DNA of 46,743 bases from Verrucomicrobia subdivision 3 bacterium UBA693. GTDB taxonomy: Bacteria > Verrucomicrobiota > Verrucomicrobiia > Limisphaerales > UBA8199. The DNA lies in assembly GCA_002298785.1 (NCBI GenBank), contig DBMR01000055.1:1-46743 (forward strand). The letters are read 5' to 3'. Made by a program: the position numbers and the translations under genes. Position 1 is the stretch's first letter, and the number at the start of each line of letters is the position of its first letter. The notes beneath the pieces were generated by a model. It saw nothing but the letters and a program-made list of their open reading frames with translations, was not told the DNA's origin and did no database searches. Shown in pieces: positions 34,385-42,687 of the stretch.

Positions 34385-34774
34385 TCACGTCAACAGATAG
34401 ATCAGCACGATCTGGGACAGTGTAACCCCGATCACTGCGGCCCAAATCAGCGCTTCCCGGAACATGCCGGAACGCTGCCGCGCGGGGCTAAGCCAGGCGC
34501 GCACCTGGGCCGACCCTGCGCCAATTATGTCTCCATTGCGCACCGTCACCCGCTGCTGAACCGCCTCTCCATTCAAGGTAGTGATCGCCTCAGCACGGGC
34601 CACCAGGATGAAGCCTTCGCGGGGCTGAAATTCTACGCTGAAATGATCCTCCCAGACGCCGGGATCTTCGAGTTGCAACTGCGCTCCCGCCTGGCGCCCC
34701 ACTCGAAAAGGAAAACGGCGGGCAACCTTCTCGGTGCCCGCCTGACTTCCTGACAAAACTTTTAGCAGCAGCAT
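34385..34774 (-). CDS. Tail-anchored FHA-like domain protein
   Basis: A 129-residue protein with an FHA-like beta-sandwich followed by one C-terminal transmembrane helix (ALIWAAVIGVTLSQIVLIYL). The FHA landmarks are partly present: FRVGRQAGAQL keeps the Gly-Arg pair and TTLNGEAV...VRNGDIIGAG keeps the late NG and GD turns. The usual SRxH motif that contacts phosphothreonine reads WEDHF, so phosphopeptide binding may be altered or lost. Its ATG directly abuts the stop of the Wza-like gene, making it the last gene of the exopolysaccharide operon. A link to signalling by the nearby tyrosine kinase is possible, but FHA domains normally recognise phosphothreonine. Confidence 0.7.
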   Translation of the reverse strand: MLLLKVLSGSQAGTEKVARRFPFRVGRQAGAQLQLEDPGVWEDHFSVEFQPREGFILVARAEAITTLNGEAVQQRVTVRNGDIIGAGSAQVRAWLSPARQRSGMFREALIWAAVIGVTLSQIVLIYLLT

Positions 34775-35446
34775 TTAGAAGATCCGGCGCGGCACGTGGA
34801 TTTTGTCCCCGGGAAATACTTCCAGATCCAGCTTCGGGTCTTGCAGTGCTTTGGGGACGTTGATGATGAATGTCCGTCCGTCGACGCGCGTGAGCTGCAC
34901 CTTGGTCTTCTTGGCGAAATCGTTGAAATCGCCGGCGGATTGAATCGCTTTGATCACCGTGAGCCGGCTCAGATACACCTGCCGACCAGGCATCTTCACT
35001 TCGCCACCCACGAAATAGAACCGGGTGCCTTCCTGCGGCTTCACGGTCACCGTCAGGTTCACGTAGAGCTTGGGAACGTATCGCGCGCGAATTTCCTTCT
35101 CGAGATCGCCGCGGGTTTTGCCGGCGGCGGTGAAGGTTTGGTTCAGCAACAGTGTGATCGTGCCGTCATCCTTCACGCGTTCCTCGAACGGATATGTCGG
35201 GTTGGGCAGATCGGAGAAGGTAACCACAATCGGGTCCCCAGGGCGCAACAGTTCCGTGCCCCCAGCATCACCCGGCAGGGTGGCGCTGAGGTTCGTGGAA
35301 GACTGCCCCACCGCGGGGGAGTTGGCGTCCGTAAATGATTCGGTATTGGAGGAGGATGTCTTGCAACCCATCAGCACGGTGGCCAGCACCAAAACCGTGC
35401 CCACCGCTTTCCAGCGGCCCATTATCGTGGTAACAATATTCTTCAT
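34775..35446 (-). CDS. Polysaccharide export lipoprotein (Wza/BexD-like)
   Basis: A 223-residue lipoprotein with lipobox LMGC near residue 28. The polysaccharide biosynthesis/export domain begins at LLRPGDPIVVTFSD and includes 'VKDDGTITLLLNQTFTAAG' and 'EIRARYVPKLYVNLTVTV'. A SLBB-like segment follows (GGEVKMPGRQVYLSRLTVIKA), and the protein ends with VFPGDKIHVPRRIF. In capsule and exopolysaccharide systems this type of protein builds the periplasmic and outer-membrane channel that partners the Wzc kinase. It is shorter than E. coli Wza (about 380 residues) and lacks a clear membrane-spanning C-terminal helix, so another protein, perhaps the upstream beta-barrel, may cross the outer membrane. 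It follows the kinase gene by 43 bp. Confidence 0.88.
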   Translation of the reverse strand: MKNIVTTIMGRWKAVGTVLVLATVLMGCKTSSSNTESFTDANSPAVGQSSTNLSATLPGDAGGTELLRPGDPIVVTFSDLPNPTYPFEERVKDDGTITLLLNQTFTAAGKTRGDLEKEIRARYVPKLYVNLTVTVKPQEGTRFYFVGGEVKMPGRQVYLSRLTVIKAIQSAGDFNDFAKKTKVQLTRVDGRTFIINVPKALQDPKLDLEVFPGDKIHVPRRIF

Positions 35447-35489
35447 TCTTTCAGCCCGTCTTCTCTACCCATCGACCCAGCCAAATTTA

Positions 35490-37658
35490 TCAGTATTTTT
35501 TCTTAATTTCCAGCTTTGCCTGATCTCCAGGCGGCTTGCCGTCCTGGTTCTTGCTGGGCGCCGGTTCCTGGTCTTCGTTACGCGAGTAGTAATCGTGGTA
35601 GTAACCGCTGTAGTAGTAGTAGCTCTCGTCCTGCGACATGTTGATGTTGTTCAGCACAATGCCCATGAGGTTGCCACCCACCTTTTCGATCATCTGCTTG
35701 GCGCGGATGTTCATGGGCTGCGGATACCGGCGGTATTGGATGACCTGCACGGTCATATCCACTTCGCTCGCCAGGATGGAAGCATCGCTCACGCCCATGA
35801 CCGGTGGAGAATCGAAGAACACGAAATCGTAATGCTGCTTCAGTTCGGTGATGAGCTCTTTCATCTGGGCGGAGCTCAAGATACCCAGGGAACTGCTGGG
35901 CAGCTTGCCGCTGGGCATGAAGTCAAGCAAGGGAAGGTTGGTGCGTTGCACGACTTCCTCCAGCCGATTTTGGCGCAACAACAAATTCGTCAAACCAATG
36001 CTGTTCGACACCTTGAGCAGCTTGTGCAACGTCGGGCGGCGCAAGTCGGAATCGACCACCAGCACCCGCGATCCGCTCTGGGCGAACACGGCCGCCAGGT
36101 TGAACACGGTCGTGGACTTGCCTTCGCCGGCGCCGGCGCTGACGACCGCCACGGTGTTGAGTTTGTCGTCCTTGCGCGAGAACAACAGGTTGGTGCGCAG
36201 CACGCGGTAAGCTTCCGCGTGCGGGCTTTCGATGCCCTCCTCCAGCAGGACCCCCACGTTCTGCGGAATGACCCCGAGCACCGGGGCGCCCAGCGCCCGC
36301 TCGACGTCGTCGATGGTCTTCACGCTGGTATCCAAATACTCGATAAAGAACGCCAACCCAATACCCACCACCAACCCGATCACCACGCCCAGGGCGATGT
36401 TCAGCGTCTTCTTCGGCTTATCCGGGCGCATGCTGGGCTTGGCCTTGTCCACGATCTCCACCACGCCCAGGCTCGGCAGGTTCACATCGGTGCGCTCGGA
36501 GTAAATCTTCGCGTTCAATACCTGCCGGAAGCGTTGCATCTCGTCCAACTCCCGTTTCGCTTCAAAATAGGGGCGACTCTTTTTCGCTTCGGCGATATCC
36601 AATTGCTTGGCTGTTTCCACTTCCCGTTGGAGGTTTTCCAGCCCTTCTTTCAGCGAGGCCACCTTGGCTTCCAAACCGAGCAGAATCCCGTCCACCCGCT
36701 TCTTGATCTTACTGTTCAAATCCTTGACCTGGTCGCCCAGTTTCAGCACTTCGACGTGCTCCGGACCATAGTCTTTGCGGGCCACCACCAACCGTTGCTC
36801 CGCCATCGTGAGTTGCTCTAGCAACGACGAGAGGAGCGGATCCTGGGCCGCAGTAGGAATCGCCTGCGCCAGTTCTTCCGGGGTCAACTTTTTCAATTTG
36901 GCGAGGAGCGTATCCTGCCGCACATATTCCGCCTGGCTCTCGATGCGCAACGTTTCAAATTTGCGCAGCGATTCCGCCGTCATCAGCATCGTAGGGCTGT
37001 TCTCCGAGGCGAACATGTCGGGGATGTTCAGATCCGACCGCAGCTTTTCGACTTCCTGCTGCTTTTCCTTGATCTTCACCGCCTGCTCTTTGAACCCGGC
37101 TTCCAGCGCTTCAATGCCGCGGATACTCGCAGCCTGCCGTTGCGTCCGGCGATAATCCTTGTAGGTCTCCGCGATCGCATTGGCGATATTCGCCGCTTCC
37201 TTGGCGTTTTCACTCCAGACCGTGATCTCGATCAAGCTGGTGTTGCGAACCGGGTGCAGGTCCATGTTGCGCCTGAGCAACATCATGGCCTCGTCCGTGG
37301 TGAGCGTCCCGCCGGTCATCGCTTTGCCCCACTTATGGGTCAAATCCAAGTCCTTAATCACCTTTTCCAGGATCAGTTCAGACTGAATAACTTCAAACTC
37401 GGTCTGGATGAAGAACGGATCGTATCCCAGGGGACTGGCCTGGCCAGTCAACCCAGTGATGTCGGGTTGGTCTCGCTCAATTTTGATGCGGGTCTTGCTG
37501 GAATATTGTTCCGTCAGAATGAACGTCACGAGGGTGGCCGTGATGACCACCAACAAAAACACGGCCAGAATTACGGTTTTGCGGATGCGAATGATGCGCC
37601 AGTAGTCCAGGAAGTGCAGCTTGGACTCCTGGGGCGTCGTTGGTTTTGACTGATCCAT
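35490..37658 (-). CDS. Polysaccharide chain-length regulator/tyrosine autokinase (Wzc-like)
   Basis: A 722-residue inner-membrane protein. The Wzz half has helices at about residues 30-55 (ILAVFLLVVITATLVTFIL) and 425-445 (IALGVVIGLVVGIGLAFFIE), with a Pro-rich MRPDKPKK just before the second and long periplasmic coiled coils between. The BY-kinase half carries Walker A SAGAGEGKSTT (about 505-515), Walker A' VLVVDSDLRRP and Walker B FVFFDSPPVMG. A tyrosine cluster with eight Tyr lies near residues 673-685 and is followed by an unusual 29-residue polar tail. The kinase cycles between phosphorylated and free states to control polymer length and export. Its start codon has no Shine-Dalgarno sequence and follows a terminator hairpin at 37664-37701. 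Confidence 0.93.
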   Translation of the reverse strand: MDQSKPTTPQESKLHFLDYWRIIRIRKTVILAVFLLVVITATLVTFILTEQYSSKTRIKIERDQPDITGLTGQASPLGYDPFFIQTEFEVIQSELILEKVIKDLDLTHKWGKAMTGGTLTTDEAMMLLRRNMDLHPVRNTSLIEITVWSENAKEAANIANAIAETYKDYRRTQRQAASIRGIEALEAGFKEQAVKIKEKQQEVEKLRSDLNIPDMFASENSPTMLMTAESLRKFETLRIESQAEYVRQDTLLAKLKKLTPEELAQAIPTAAQDPLLSSLLEQLTMAEQRLVVARKDYGPEHVEVLKLGDQVKDLNSKIKKRVDGILLGLEAKVASLKEGLENLQREVETAKQLDIAEAKKSRPYFEAKRELDEMQRFRQVLNAKIYSERTDVNLPSLGVVEIVDKAKPSMRPDKPKKTLNIALGVVIGLVVGIGLAFFIEYLDTSVKTIDDVERALGAPVLGVIPQNVGVLLEEGIESPHAEAYRVLRTNLLFSRKDDKLNTVAVVSAGAGEGKSTTVFNLAAVFAQSGSRVLVVDSDLRRPTLHKLLKVSNSIGLTNLLLRQNRLEEVVQRTNLPLLDFMPSGKLPSSSLGILSSAQMKELITELKQHYDFVFFDSPPVMGVSDASILASEVDMTVQVIQYRRYPQPMNIRAKQMIEKVGGNLMGIVLNNINMSQDESYYYYSGYYHDYYSRNEDQEPAPSKNQDGKPPGDQAKLEIKKKY

Positions 37659-37663
37659 AGATT

Positions 37664-37701
37664 AAAAAAAAAGGGGGCTAGTCATAATAAACCCAGCCCC
37701 C
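37664..37701 (-). terminator. Intrinsic terminator/attenuator between beta-barrel and kinase genes
   Basis: Read on the minus strand, GGGGGCT and AGCCCCC (plus positions 37695-37701 and 37673-37679) form a seven-pair GC-rich stem with a 15-base loop, followed at once by nine T residues (37664-37672). This is a textbook intrinsic terminator. It lies 21 bp after the beta-barrel stop and ends five bases before the kinase ATG, so it should lower kinase expression relative to the beta-barrel and also occupies the kinase ribosome-binding region. Confidence 0.85.
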
Positions 37702-37722
37702 GAGTCATTACGTCTACCGTAA

Positions 37723-38988
37723 TTAATAGGTAGCGGCGATGCCGATGTAAACTCTATTCCGGCTGAAACTGCGATTGGTGTCAGAATCCAGGCGGTCAAA
37801 ATTGTAGCCCGCGGTCGCCGAAAGATACTGGTTAAAACGATATTCCAGGTTTAAGCCCACCAGGAAGTACAGGTCCGTGCTGTTGTCAAACGAACCGCCC
37901 TGGTAGGTGGAGTCCTGGAATTGCGCAATCAAGCCGCCGTAAACCTTCGACGCGATGCGGTGCTTCAGCGAGCCGTAAACCACCAGCGTCTGGGCGTCTG
38001 TGGTGAACGAGCTGCCATCATAGCCCACCAAGTCGGTCGAGGTCAGATCGTAGGTCACGCCCAATTCCGCCCAACTGTCCTGCGAGTAATTGTAGCGCAA
38101 GCTGGCTTGCACATAAGGGGTGACGCCGTTGTTTTGGGTGTTCGGATCATTATAGTAATCCGCGTATTGAGCGCCCGCCCGGAAGGATCCCGTCAAATCA
38201 GGCCGGAAATTGTGATCCAAGCCGAGATAACCAGTGTGAGTGTAGGCGTTTCGCGCGTCGCTCGGCACGGACCCCGTGTTGCTCAGCGTATCAATATACA
38301 GACCGGAATTGTAATTGATCGCGCGGAAACGATAGCCGACGATCATCCGGGTCTCCGGCGCCAGTTGGATGAGGCCTTCCACCGGAATGTTCTGATCTAT
38401 ACGATTCAGCGTCGCGGCGTTCATCTCGTCCGCATAATCAAAAAACGCATTGTCGTAGCCGATGGTCGCGGAGAAGGTGCTGCTGACCTGACCCTTAACA
38501 ACGACGCTGCCGAAATTACGAATGTTGTTGCCGGAAATGCGCTGGTAGGAATCGAAGGCATTGCCCGCACGCAGCGTGTCGGGTTCCTGACCGATCACGA
38601 ACGAGTCCGAAATGGTGGTCGACAGGCGTTCCGAAAAGCGGTGATCCAACGAGGCGTTGAAAAGGTGGTTCTGGTCAATCTTGCTGGTGCTGCCCGCGGG
38701 AGTATTTTCGTAATACTTTAGCGTGTAGGCATACCCGATCAGGAACGTCGTCTGCGGCAGGGTCCAGCCCAGCTTAACCGACGGCGTGACATCGTAGCCC
38801 AACGTCTCAGTCACGAAACCGGAATTTTTCGGGGCGGAATTGACGTTGTCGTCGTAGAATCCACGCAAGGCCAAACCCACACTCCAAGGTTTCGAAGCGT
38901 CTGGACCGACCAAGCCCTGGGCTTGCGCAGTTTGAAATCCAGTGGCTCCAAGAGCCGCCAAGCCAACAGAAGCAACGATTTTATTCAT
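37723..38988 (-). CDS. Outer-membrane beta-barrel protein of the exopolysaccharide locus
   Basis: A 421-residue exported protein: MNKIVASVGLAALGATGFQTAQAQG is split here by a clear AQA-Q-like cleavage site. The rest alternates short amphipathic strands with aromatic girdles, such as WSVGLALRGFYDDNVN, 'SLRYNYSQDSWAELGVTYD' and the C-terminal SRNRVYIGIAATY ending in an aromatic residue, as expected of an outer-membrane barrel. It resembles the EpsL/BBP2 group of barrels found beside exopolysaccharide genes. Placement upstream of the Wzc and Wza-like genes suggests a role in polymer secretion through the outer membrane. ATG 38988 gives a normal signal peptide; an in-frame ATG at 39066 is less likely. 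Confidence 0.82.
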   Translation of the reverse strand: MNKIVASVGLAALGATGFQTAQAQGLVGPDASKPWSVGLALRGFYDDNVNSAPKNSGFVTETLGYDVTPSVKLGWTLPQTTFLIGYAYTLKYYENTPAGSTSKIDQNHLFNASLDHRFSERLSTTISDSFVIGQEPDTLRAGNAFDSYQRISGNNIRNFGSVVVKGQVSSTFSATIGYDNAFFDYADEMNAATLNRIDQNIPVEGLIQLAPETRMIVGYRFRAINYNSGLYIDTLSNTGSVPSDARNAYTHTGYLGLDHNFRPDLTGSFRAGAQYADYYNDPNTQNNGVTPYVQASLRYNYSQDSWAELGVTYDLTSTDLVGYDGSSFTTDAQTLVVYGSLKHRIASKVYGGLIAQFQDSTYQGGSFDNSTDLYFLVGLNLEYRFNQYLSATAGYNFDRLDSDTNRSFSRNRVYIGIAATY

Positions 38989-39403
38989 AATAGTTCGTTT
39001 AAAGTCACACCTCAAAATGTGGTGCCGTTCTTTTTTAATCCAACTCGTTTTACAGAATGAACGCAAATCCTGTCAACAGAATATTCTACATTTTTTTCGA
39101 AGCGAGTTTTTTCGCCTTTAATCTTGACCTGATTCGCCTGAAAACGAGCCGACAAATCCCCAAAACGGCATCACAATCTTGCTTGTCTCTATTGACTCAC
39201 AGTTTCACCGTTTGTTCAAAATATATTTCAAAAAATTTTGCGCCCAGCGAAAATTCCGCTTTCTTCTTCAACCCGCATCTCACCTCGCGCTGTAACCAAT
39301 TCCCACCCCGAGCGTCTATTGCCCTGTCTGGCAGCGGCGTTTGGCCAACCAACTTAACCGCCAACATGACGCTCGTATCTGCCTGCAAACAAACCATAAA
39401 CGT
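38989..39403. other. AT-rich divergent intergenic region
   Basis: This 415-bp gap lies between the beta-barrel gene (-) and the LTxxQ protein gene (+) and is visibly more AT-rich than its surroundings, especially 39060-39260. It holds one promoter-like pair for the minus strand (39049-39076). No RNA gene, repeat or conserved coding frame was recognised, and no clear promoter was found for the plus-strand gene. Confidence 0.5.
39049..39076 (-). promoter_or_regulatory. Candidate sigma-70-type promoter for exopolysaccharide operon
   Basis: On the minus strand a consensus TTGACA (complement of 39071-39076) is followed after 16 bp by TGTAAA (complement of 39049-39054), four of six matches to TATAAT. 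Transcription would start near 39042, giving a leader of about 54 bases before the beta-barrel ATG at 38988. The surrounding DNA is AT-rich. This is a pattern match only. Confidence 0.4.
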
Positions 39404-39832
39404 ATGAAATGCACTAAAGTCAGTCTTATCGCCACCCTGGCATTGGCTGGTCTTATCTGGGTCGCCCCGACCGCCACCGCGCAGGACGCGAATTCCGATA
39501 AGAAACCCGCCGTTGGGCAACGCCAACCTCCTGGCCGCCCCGGAGAACGCCTGGCGAAAGAACTCAATCTTTCCGAGGAGCAGAACAAGAAGGTCCAGGC
39601 CGTCATGGCCGAGCAGCGCGAAAAAGGCACCAAAATTCGCGAAGACGCCAGTTTGAGCCAGGAACAGAAGCGCGAAAAGGGCCAGGCCCTGCGCACCGAA
39701 ACGCAAAAGAAATTCAAAGAGATTCTCACCCCTGAGCAGTTCCAGAAATGGGAAAAAATGCGCAGCGAAATGCGCCCAGGACGTCCCGGAGGTCCGGATG
39801 GCAAAGGGGCCAAAAAAGCCGAGGAAAAGTAA
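39404..39832 (+). CDS. Spy/LTxxQ-like periplasmic protein
   Basis: A 142-residue exported protein with a clear signal peptide (MKCTKVSLIATLALAGL, cleavage after ATA-Q region). The mature part is highly charged and helical, with an LNLSEEQNKKVQAVM segment and a second LTPEQFQKWEKM segment that match the LTxxQ pattern of the Spy/CpxP family. Those proteins act as periplasmic chaperones or envelope-stress modulators. The ends are Pro/Gly-rich (QRQPPGRPGE and RPGRPGGPDGKG), probably flexible. It is a single-gene unit followed by a strong bidirectional terminator. Confidence 0.78.
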   Translation: MKCTKVSLIATLALAGLIWVAPTATAQDANSDKKPAVGQRQPPGRPGERLAKELNLSEEQNKKVQAVMAEQREKGTKIREDASLSQEQKREKGQALRTETQKKFKEILTPEQFQKWEKMRSEMRPGRPGGPDGKGAKKAEEK

Positions 39833-39872
39833 GAAGACGGTGGGGACCGCTCCCGATTTCGGGAGTTAGTCG

Positions 39873-39907
39873 AAAAAAACCCCGCTCCGGTTGGAGCGGG
39901 GTTTTTT
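39873..39907. terminator. Bidirectional intrinsic terminator
   Basis: A nine-pair stem, CCCCGCTCC (39880-39888) and GGAGCGGGG (39893-39901), encloses a four-base loop and is flanked by seven A on the left and six T on the right. It therefore fits an intrinsic terminator in both directions, serving the LTxxQ protein gene (+) and the convergent xylulokinase gene (-). A second, smaller inverted repeat (CTCCCGA-TT-TCGGGAG, 39850-39865) lies just before it without a T-run. Confidence 0.92.
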
Positions 39908-39947
39908 GTTGGTTAAGTCAGTGGCGGAAGTGCCCCGCCAATTCAGC

Positions 39948-41474
39948 CTATCGGGTTACCAGCTCCCGATGGCGCTTGAACGCACCCGCCAGCGAAGTGG
40001 ACAGTTGATCCTGCAACGCCTGCATTTCCGCGTAAACCGCCACATTCCTCGCGATGGGCACCGCGGTTTCAGCCTTGTTCAGCTTCACAAATTGATCGGT
40101 GATTTCTTCGATCGCCACCCGCTCGCCCTGCTGCAGTCTCCAGCACCACAGTGCCTGCAAGGCGGCGCCATAAGCGGCTCCTTCGCTCTCCCGCAGCGTG
40201 ACTACCTCGGCGTTGAACACATCCGCCATGATTTGCCGCCACACCCGGGACTTGCTGCCGCCGCCCGTCGCCCGAATCTGCGTGGGCTTAACCCCCAATT
40301 CCGCCAGGCGCCGCAGGCCGTAATTCATGCCTAAAGTCACGCCTTCCATCGAGGCCCGGGCAAAATGTGCGGCTTCGAAAGTCTTTTGATTCACGCCGAA
40401 CCACACCCCGGTACCTGACGGCACGTTCGGCGTGCGTTCCCCTTCAAAATACGGCAGTAATAGCAGCCCGTTGCTGCCCGCCGGAATGCGGGCCGCTTCT
40501 CGAGCGTACCGGTCATAGGTCCATTTGAAATCCTCCCGCACCATTTCGGTGGCCACCGTCACATTCATCGTGCAGAGCAACGGCAGCCAGCGGTTGGTGG
40601 AATCACAAAACGCGGCGATTTCTCCCTGGGGATCGACCACCGGTTTCGACGCGCAGGCATAGATCGTCCCGCTGGTTCCAAAACTCGCGGTAATAACTCC
40701 CGCGCGGGTGTTTCCGGTGCCGATGGCGCCCATCATATTGTCGCCACCGCCGGCACTCACAACGATCCCCGCCGGCAGGCCGAGCGCCTTGGCCGTGGCG
40801 GGTTGCAGCTTCCCCGCCGGCCGGTCGCTTGGCTGTAACGGAGGCAACTTGCCTTCCAAATCCGCATCAATTGCTTTGATCACCGCCGCCGACCATTTGC
40901 GCGAGCGCACCTCCAGCAGCGCCGTGCCGCTGGCGTCCCCATATTCCATTGTCTTTTCACCTGTGAGCCAGAAATTCAGGTAATCGTGAGGCAGCAAAAC
41001 GCTGGCAAGCTTCTGAAAATTTTTCTGTTCGTGCTGCTTCAGCCAGAGAATCTTCGAGGCGGTAAAACCCGGCAGCACCGAGTTGCCGAGCGTCTTGATG
41101 GTTTGTTTCGGGCCACCGAGTACAGCCGTGATTTGGTCGCATTCCGCCGCGGTGGAGGTATCACACCAGAGCTTGGCTGGACGAATGACTTCGCCGGTTT
41201 TGTCCAGAGGCACGAAGCCGTGCTGCTGCCCGCTCACCCCGATCGCCTGCACTTCCTTGGGATTGGCTTTGGCCTGCCGCAGCGCGCGCCGCACGGCTCC
41301 GGCCGCGGCCTCCCGCCAGGTGTGGGGATGTTGTTCCTTGGCGCCGGGAGGCAACCCAGGAAGTAATTCGTAAGCCTCCGCCGCCGCGCCGACGACTTTG
41401 CCGGTCTTGGCGTCTACGACCAGGGCTTTGGTCGATTGCGTGCCACTGTCAATGCCGATCAAGAGCGTTCTCAT
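39948..41474 (-). CDS. xylB: Xylulokinase
   Basis: A 508-residue FGGY-family kinase that phosphorylates D-xylulose to xylulose 5-phosphate. Family features are GIDSGTQSTKALVVD at the N-terminus (phosphate-1 loop), GVSGQQHGFVPLD, the AKLWCDTSTAAEC substrate loop, SAGGGDNMMGAIGTG and the C-terminal ATGGGSKSRVWRQIMADVF. The SGQQHG and the WCD motifs favour xylulokinase over glycerol or ribulose kinases. No xylose isomerase or transporter gene adjoins it, so it stands alone here; its neighbours on both sides face away or converge. It shares the bidirectional terminator at 39873-39907. Confidence 0.92.
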   Translation of the reverse strand: MRTLLIGIDSGTQSTKALVVDAKTGKVVGAAAEAYELLPGLPPGAKEQHPHTWREAAAGAVRRALRQAKANPKEVQAIGVSGQQHGFVPLDKTGEVIRPAKLWCDTSTAAECDQITAVLGGPKQTIKTLGNSVLPGFTASKILWLKQHEQKNFQKLASVLLPHDYLNFWLTGEKTMEYGDASGTALLEVRSRKWSAAVIKAIDADLEGKLPPLQPSDRPAGKLQPATAKALGLPAGIVVSAGGGDNMMGAIGTGNTRAGVITASFGTSGTIYACASKPVVDPQGEIAAFCDSTNRWLPLLCTMNVTVATEMVREDFKWTYDRYAREAARIPAGSNGLLLLPYFEGERTPNVPSGTGVWFGVNQKTFEAAHFARASMEGVTLGMNYGLRRLAELGVKPTQIRATGGGSKSRVWRQIMADVFNAEVVTLRESEGAAYGAALQALWCWRLQQGERVAIEEITDQFVKLNKAETAVPIARNVAVYAEMQALQDQLSTSLAGAFKRHRELVTR

Positions 41475-41619
41475 TATGGTTCCTTTGACTAAACGTTTAC
41501 CAAGCAGTGCTCGCGGTGCAAAGAACTAATCCCGGCGCGCCCCCAAAACGCGTGGCGCCCTTTCCCCCAAAATCACGCCGGGAGCACCCGCCTGCTTGAC
41601 CCCGAGCCGGACCGGACTC

Positions 41620-42618
41620 ATGCTTACCAAAATTTTTCCGATGCCGGCCATAGAAGTCAACGGTCTCAGCAAAGTGTTCCGCACGTATAAGAAAGTGCCT
41701 GGATTCGCGGGCGCTGTTCGGGGATTGTTCCGCCGCCAATACGAGCAGACCGAGGCCGTGAAGGGCGTGAGCTTCAGTATCGAGCCCGGGGAATTCGTCG
41801 GTTTTCTGGGCCCGAACGGCGCGGGGAAGACCACCACCCTCAAGATGCTTTCCGGGCTGCTGTATCCGACGGGCGGTCAGGCGCGCGTGCTGGGTTATGT
41901 GCCCTGGGAGCGGGACGACGGCTACCGCCGCCAGTTCGGCCTGTTGTTGGGTCAAAAAAACCAGCTTTGGTGGGATCTCCCGGCACGGGAATCCTTCGAG
42001 CTGAACGCGGAGATTTACGGGCTCGAACGCAAGGTGATGGAGCAGCGCGTCGAGGAGATGACCACGCTGCTCAAGGTCAAGGAGAAGCTAAACGTCAGCG
42101 TGCGCGAGTTATCCCTGGGCGAGCGCACCAAAATGGAGCTGATCGCCGCCCTGCTGCACCAACCGCGGGTCCTGTTCCTGGACGAACCCACCATCGGGCT
42201 GGATGTGGTGTCCCAACAAATTGTGCGGGAATTTCTCCGGGACCATAACGTCCGACACAAAACCACCATTGTCCTCACGAGCCATTACATGGCGGACATC
42301 CAGGCGTTGTGCGAGCGGGTGATCATCATCGACCACGGAGCAATCTACTTCGACGGCCAGCTTTCCGAAGTGGTGGACCGCGTGGCGGATTCCAAAATCA
42401 TCACGATCCGGTGCGAGGCCTCTTCCGGTCACCCGGCGGCCGCCCTCGAGAGATTTGGCGAAGTGGTCGAGCAAACGACTGGGACGGTGCGACTCAAGGT
42501 CAAACGGGACCGGGTGATCCCAGTGTGCAAGGCGTTGTTGGATGAATTGCCGATCACCGACATCGACATCCAGGAAGTACCCATCGAGGAAGTGATCCGC
42601 CGCATTTTCGCCCGCTGA
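41620..42618 (+). CDS. ABC-2-type transporter ATP-binding protein
   Basis: A 332-residue ATPase of the NatA/multidrug ABC-2 exporter type. Motifs are Walker A LGPNGAGKTTTLKM, Q-loop LGQKNQLWWD, signature LSLGERTKMEL (G-to-L variation in the usual LSGGQ) and Walker B VLFLDEPTIGLD, with SHYMADI following as the His switch. An extended N-terminus (FRTYKKVPGFAGAVRGLFRRQYEQTEAVKG) and a C-terminal domain with 'VPIEEVIRRIFAR' match a subgroup normally encoded just before two ABC-2 permease genes. No permease follows here; the next gene is an MFS transporter on the other strand. Starts at 41620 and 41641 are both possible, and neither has a good ribosome-binding site. Confidence 0.88.
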   Translation: MLTKIFPMPAIEVNGLSKVFRTYKKVPGFAGAVRGLFRRQYEQTEAVKGVSFSIEPGEFVGFLGPNGAGKTTTLKMLSGLLYPTGGQARVLGYVPWERDDGYRRQFGLLLGQKNQLWWDLPARESFELNAEIYGLERKVMEQRVEEMTTLLKVKEKLNVSVRELSLGERTKMELIAALLHQPRVLFLDEPTIGLDVVSQQIVREFLRDHNVRHKTTIVLTSHYMADIQALCERVIIIDHGAIYFDGQLSEVVDRVADSKIITIRCEASSGHPAAALERFGEVVEQTTGTVRLKVKRDRVIPVCKALLDELPITDIDIQEVPIEEVIRRIFAR

Positions 42619-42687
42619 TTCAGCGCCGCCGAACCTGGGCACCCCAACCGGAACGGACCGCCATCGCAAAGCCCCCTGGGTGAAGCG

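Noticed and set aside
35070..36821. 583-codon plus-strand open frame
   Set aside because: It is antisense to the Wzc-like kinase and the start of the lipoprotein gene, both with clear motifs; its own translation is His/Gln-rich without domain features, as expected of a GC-rich shadow frame.
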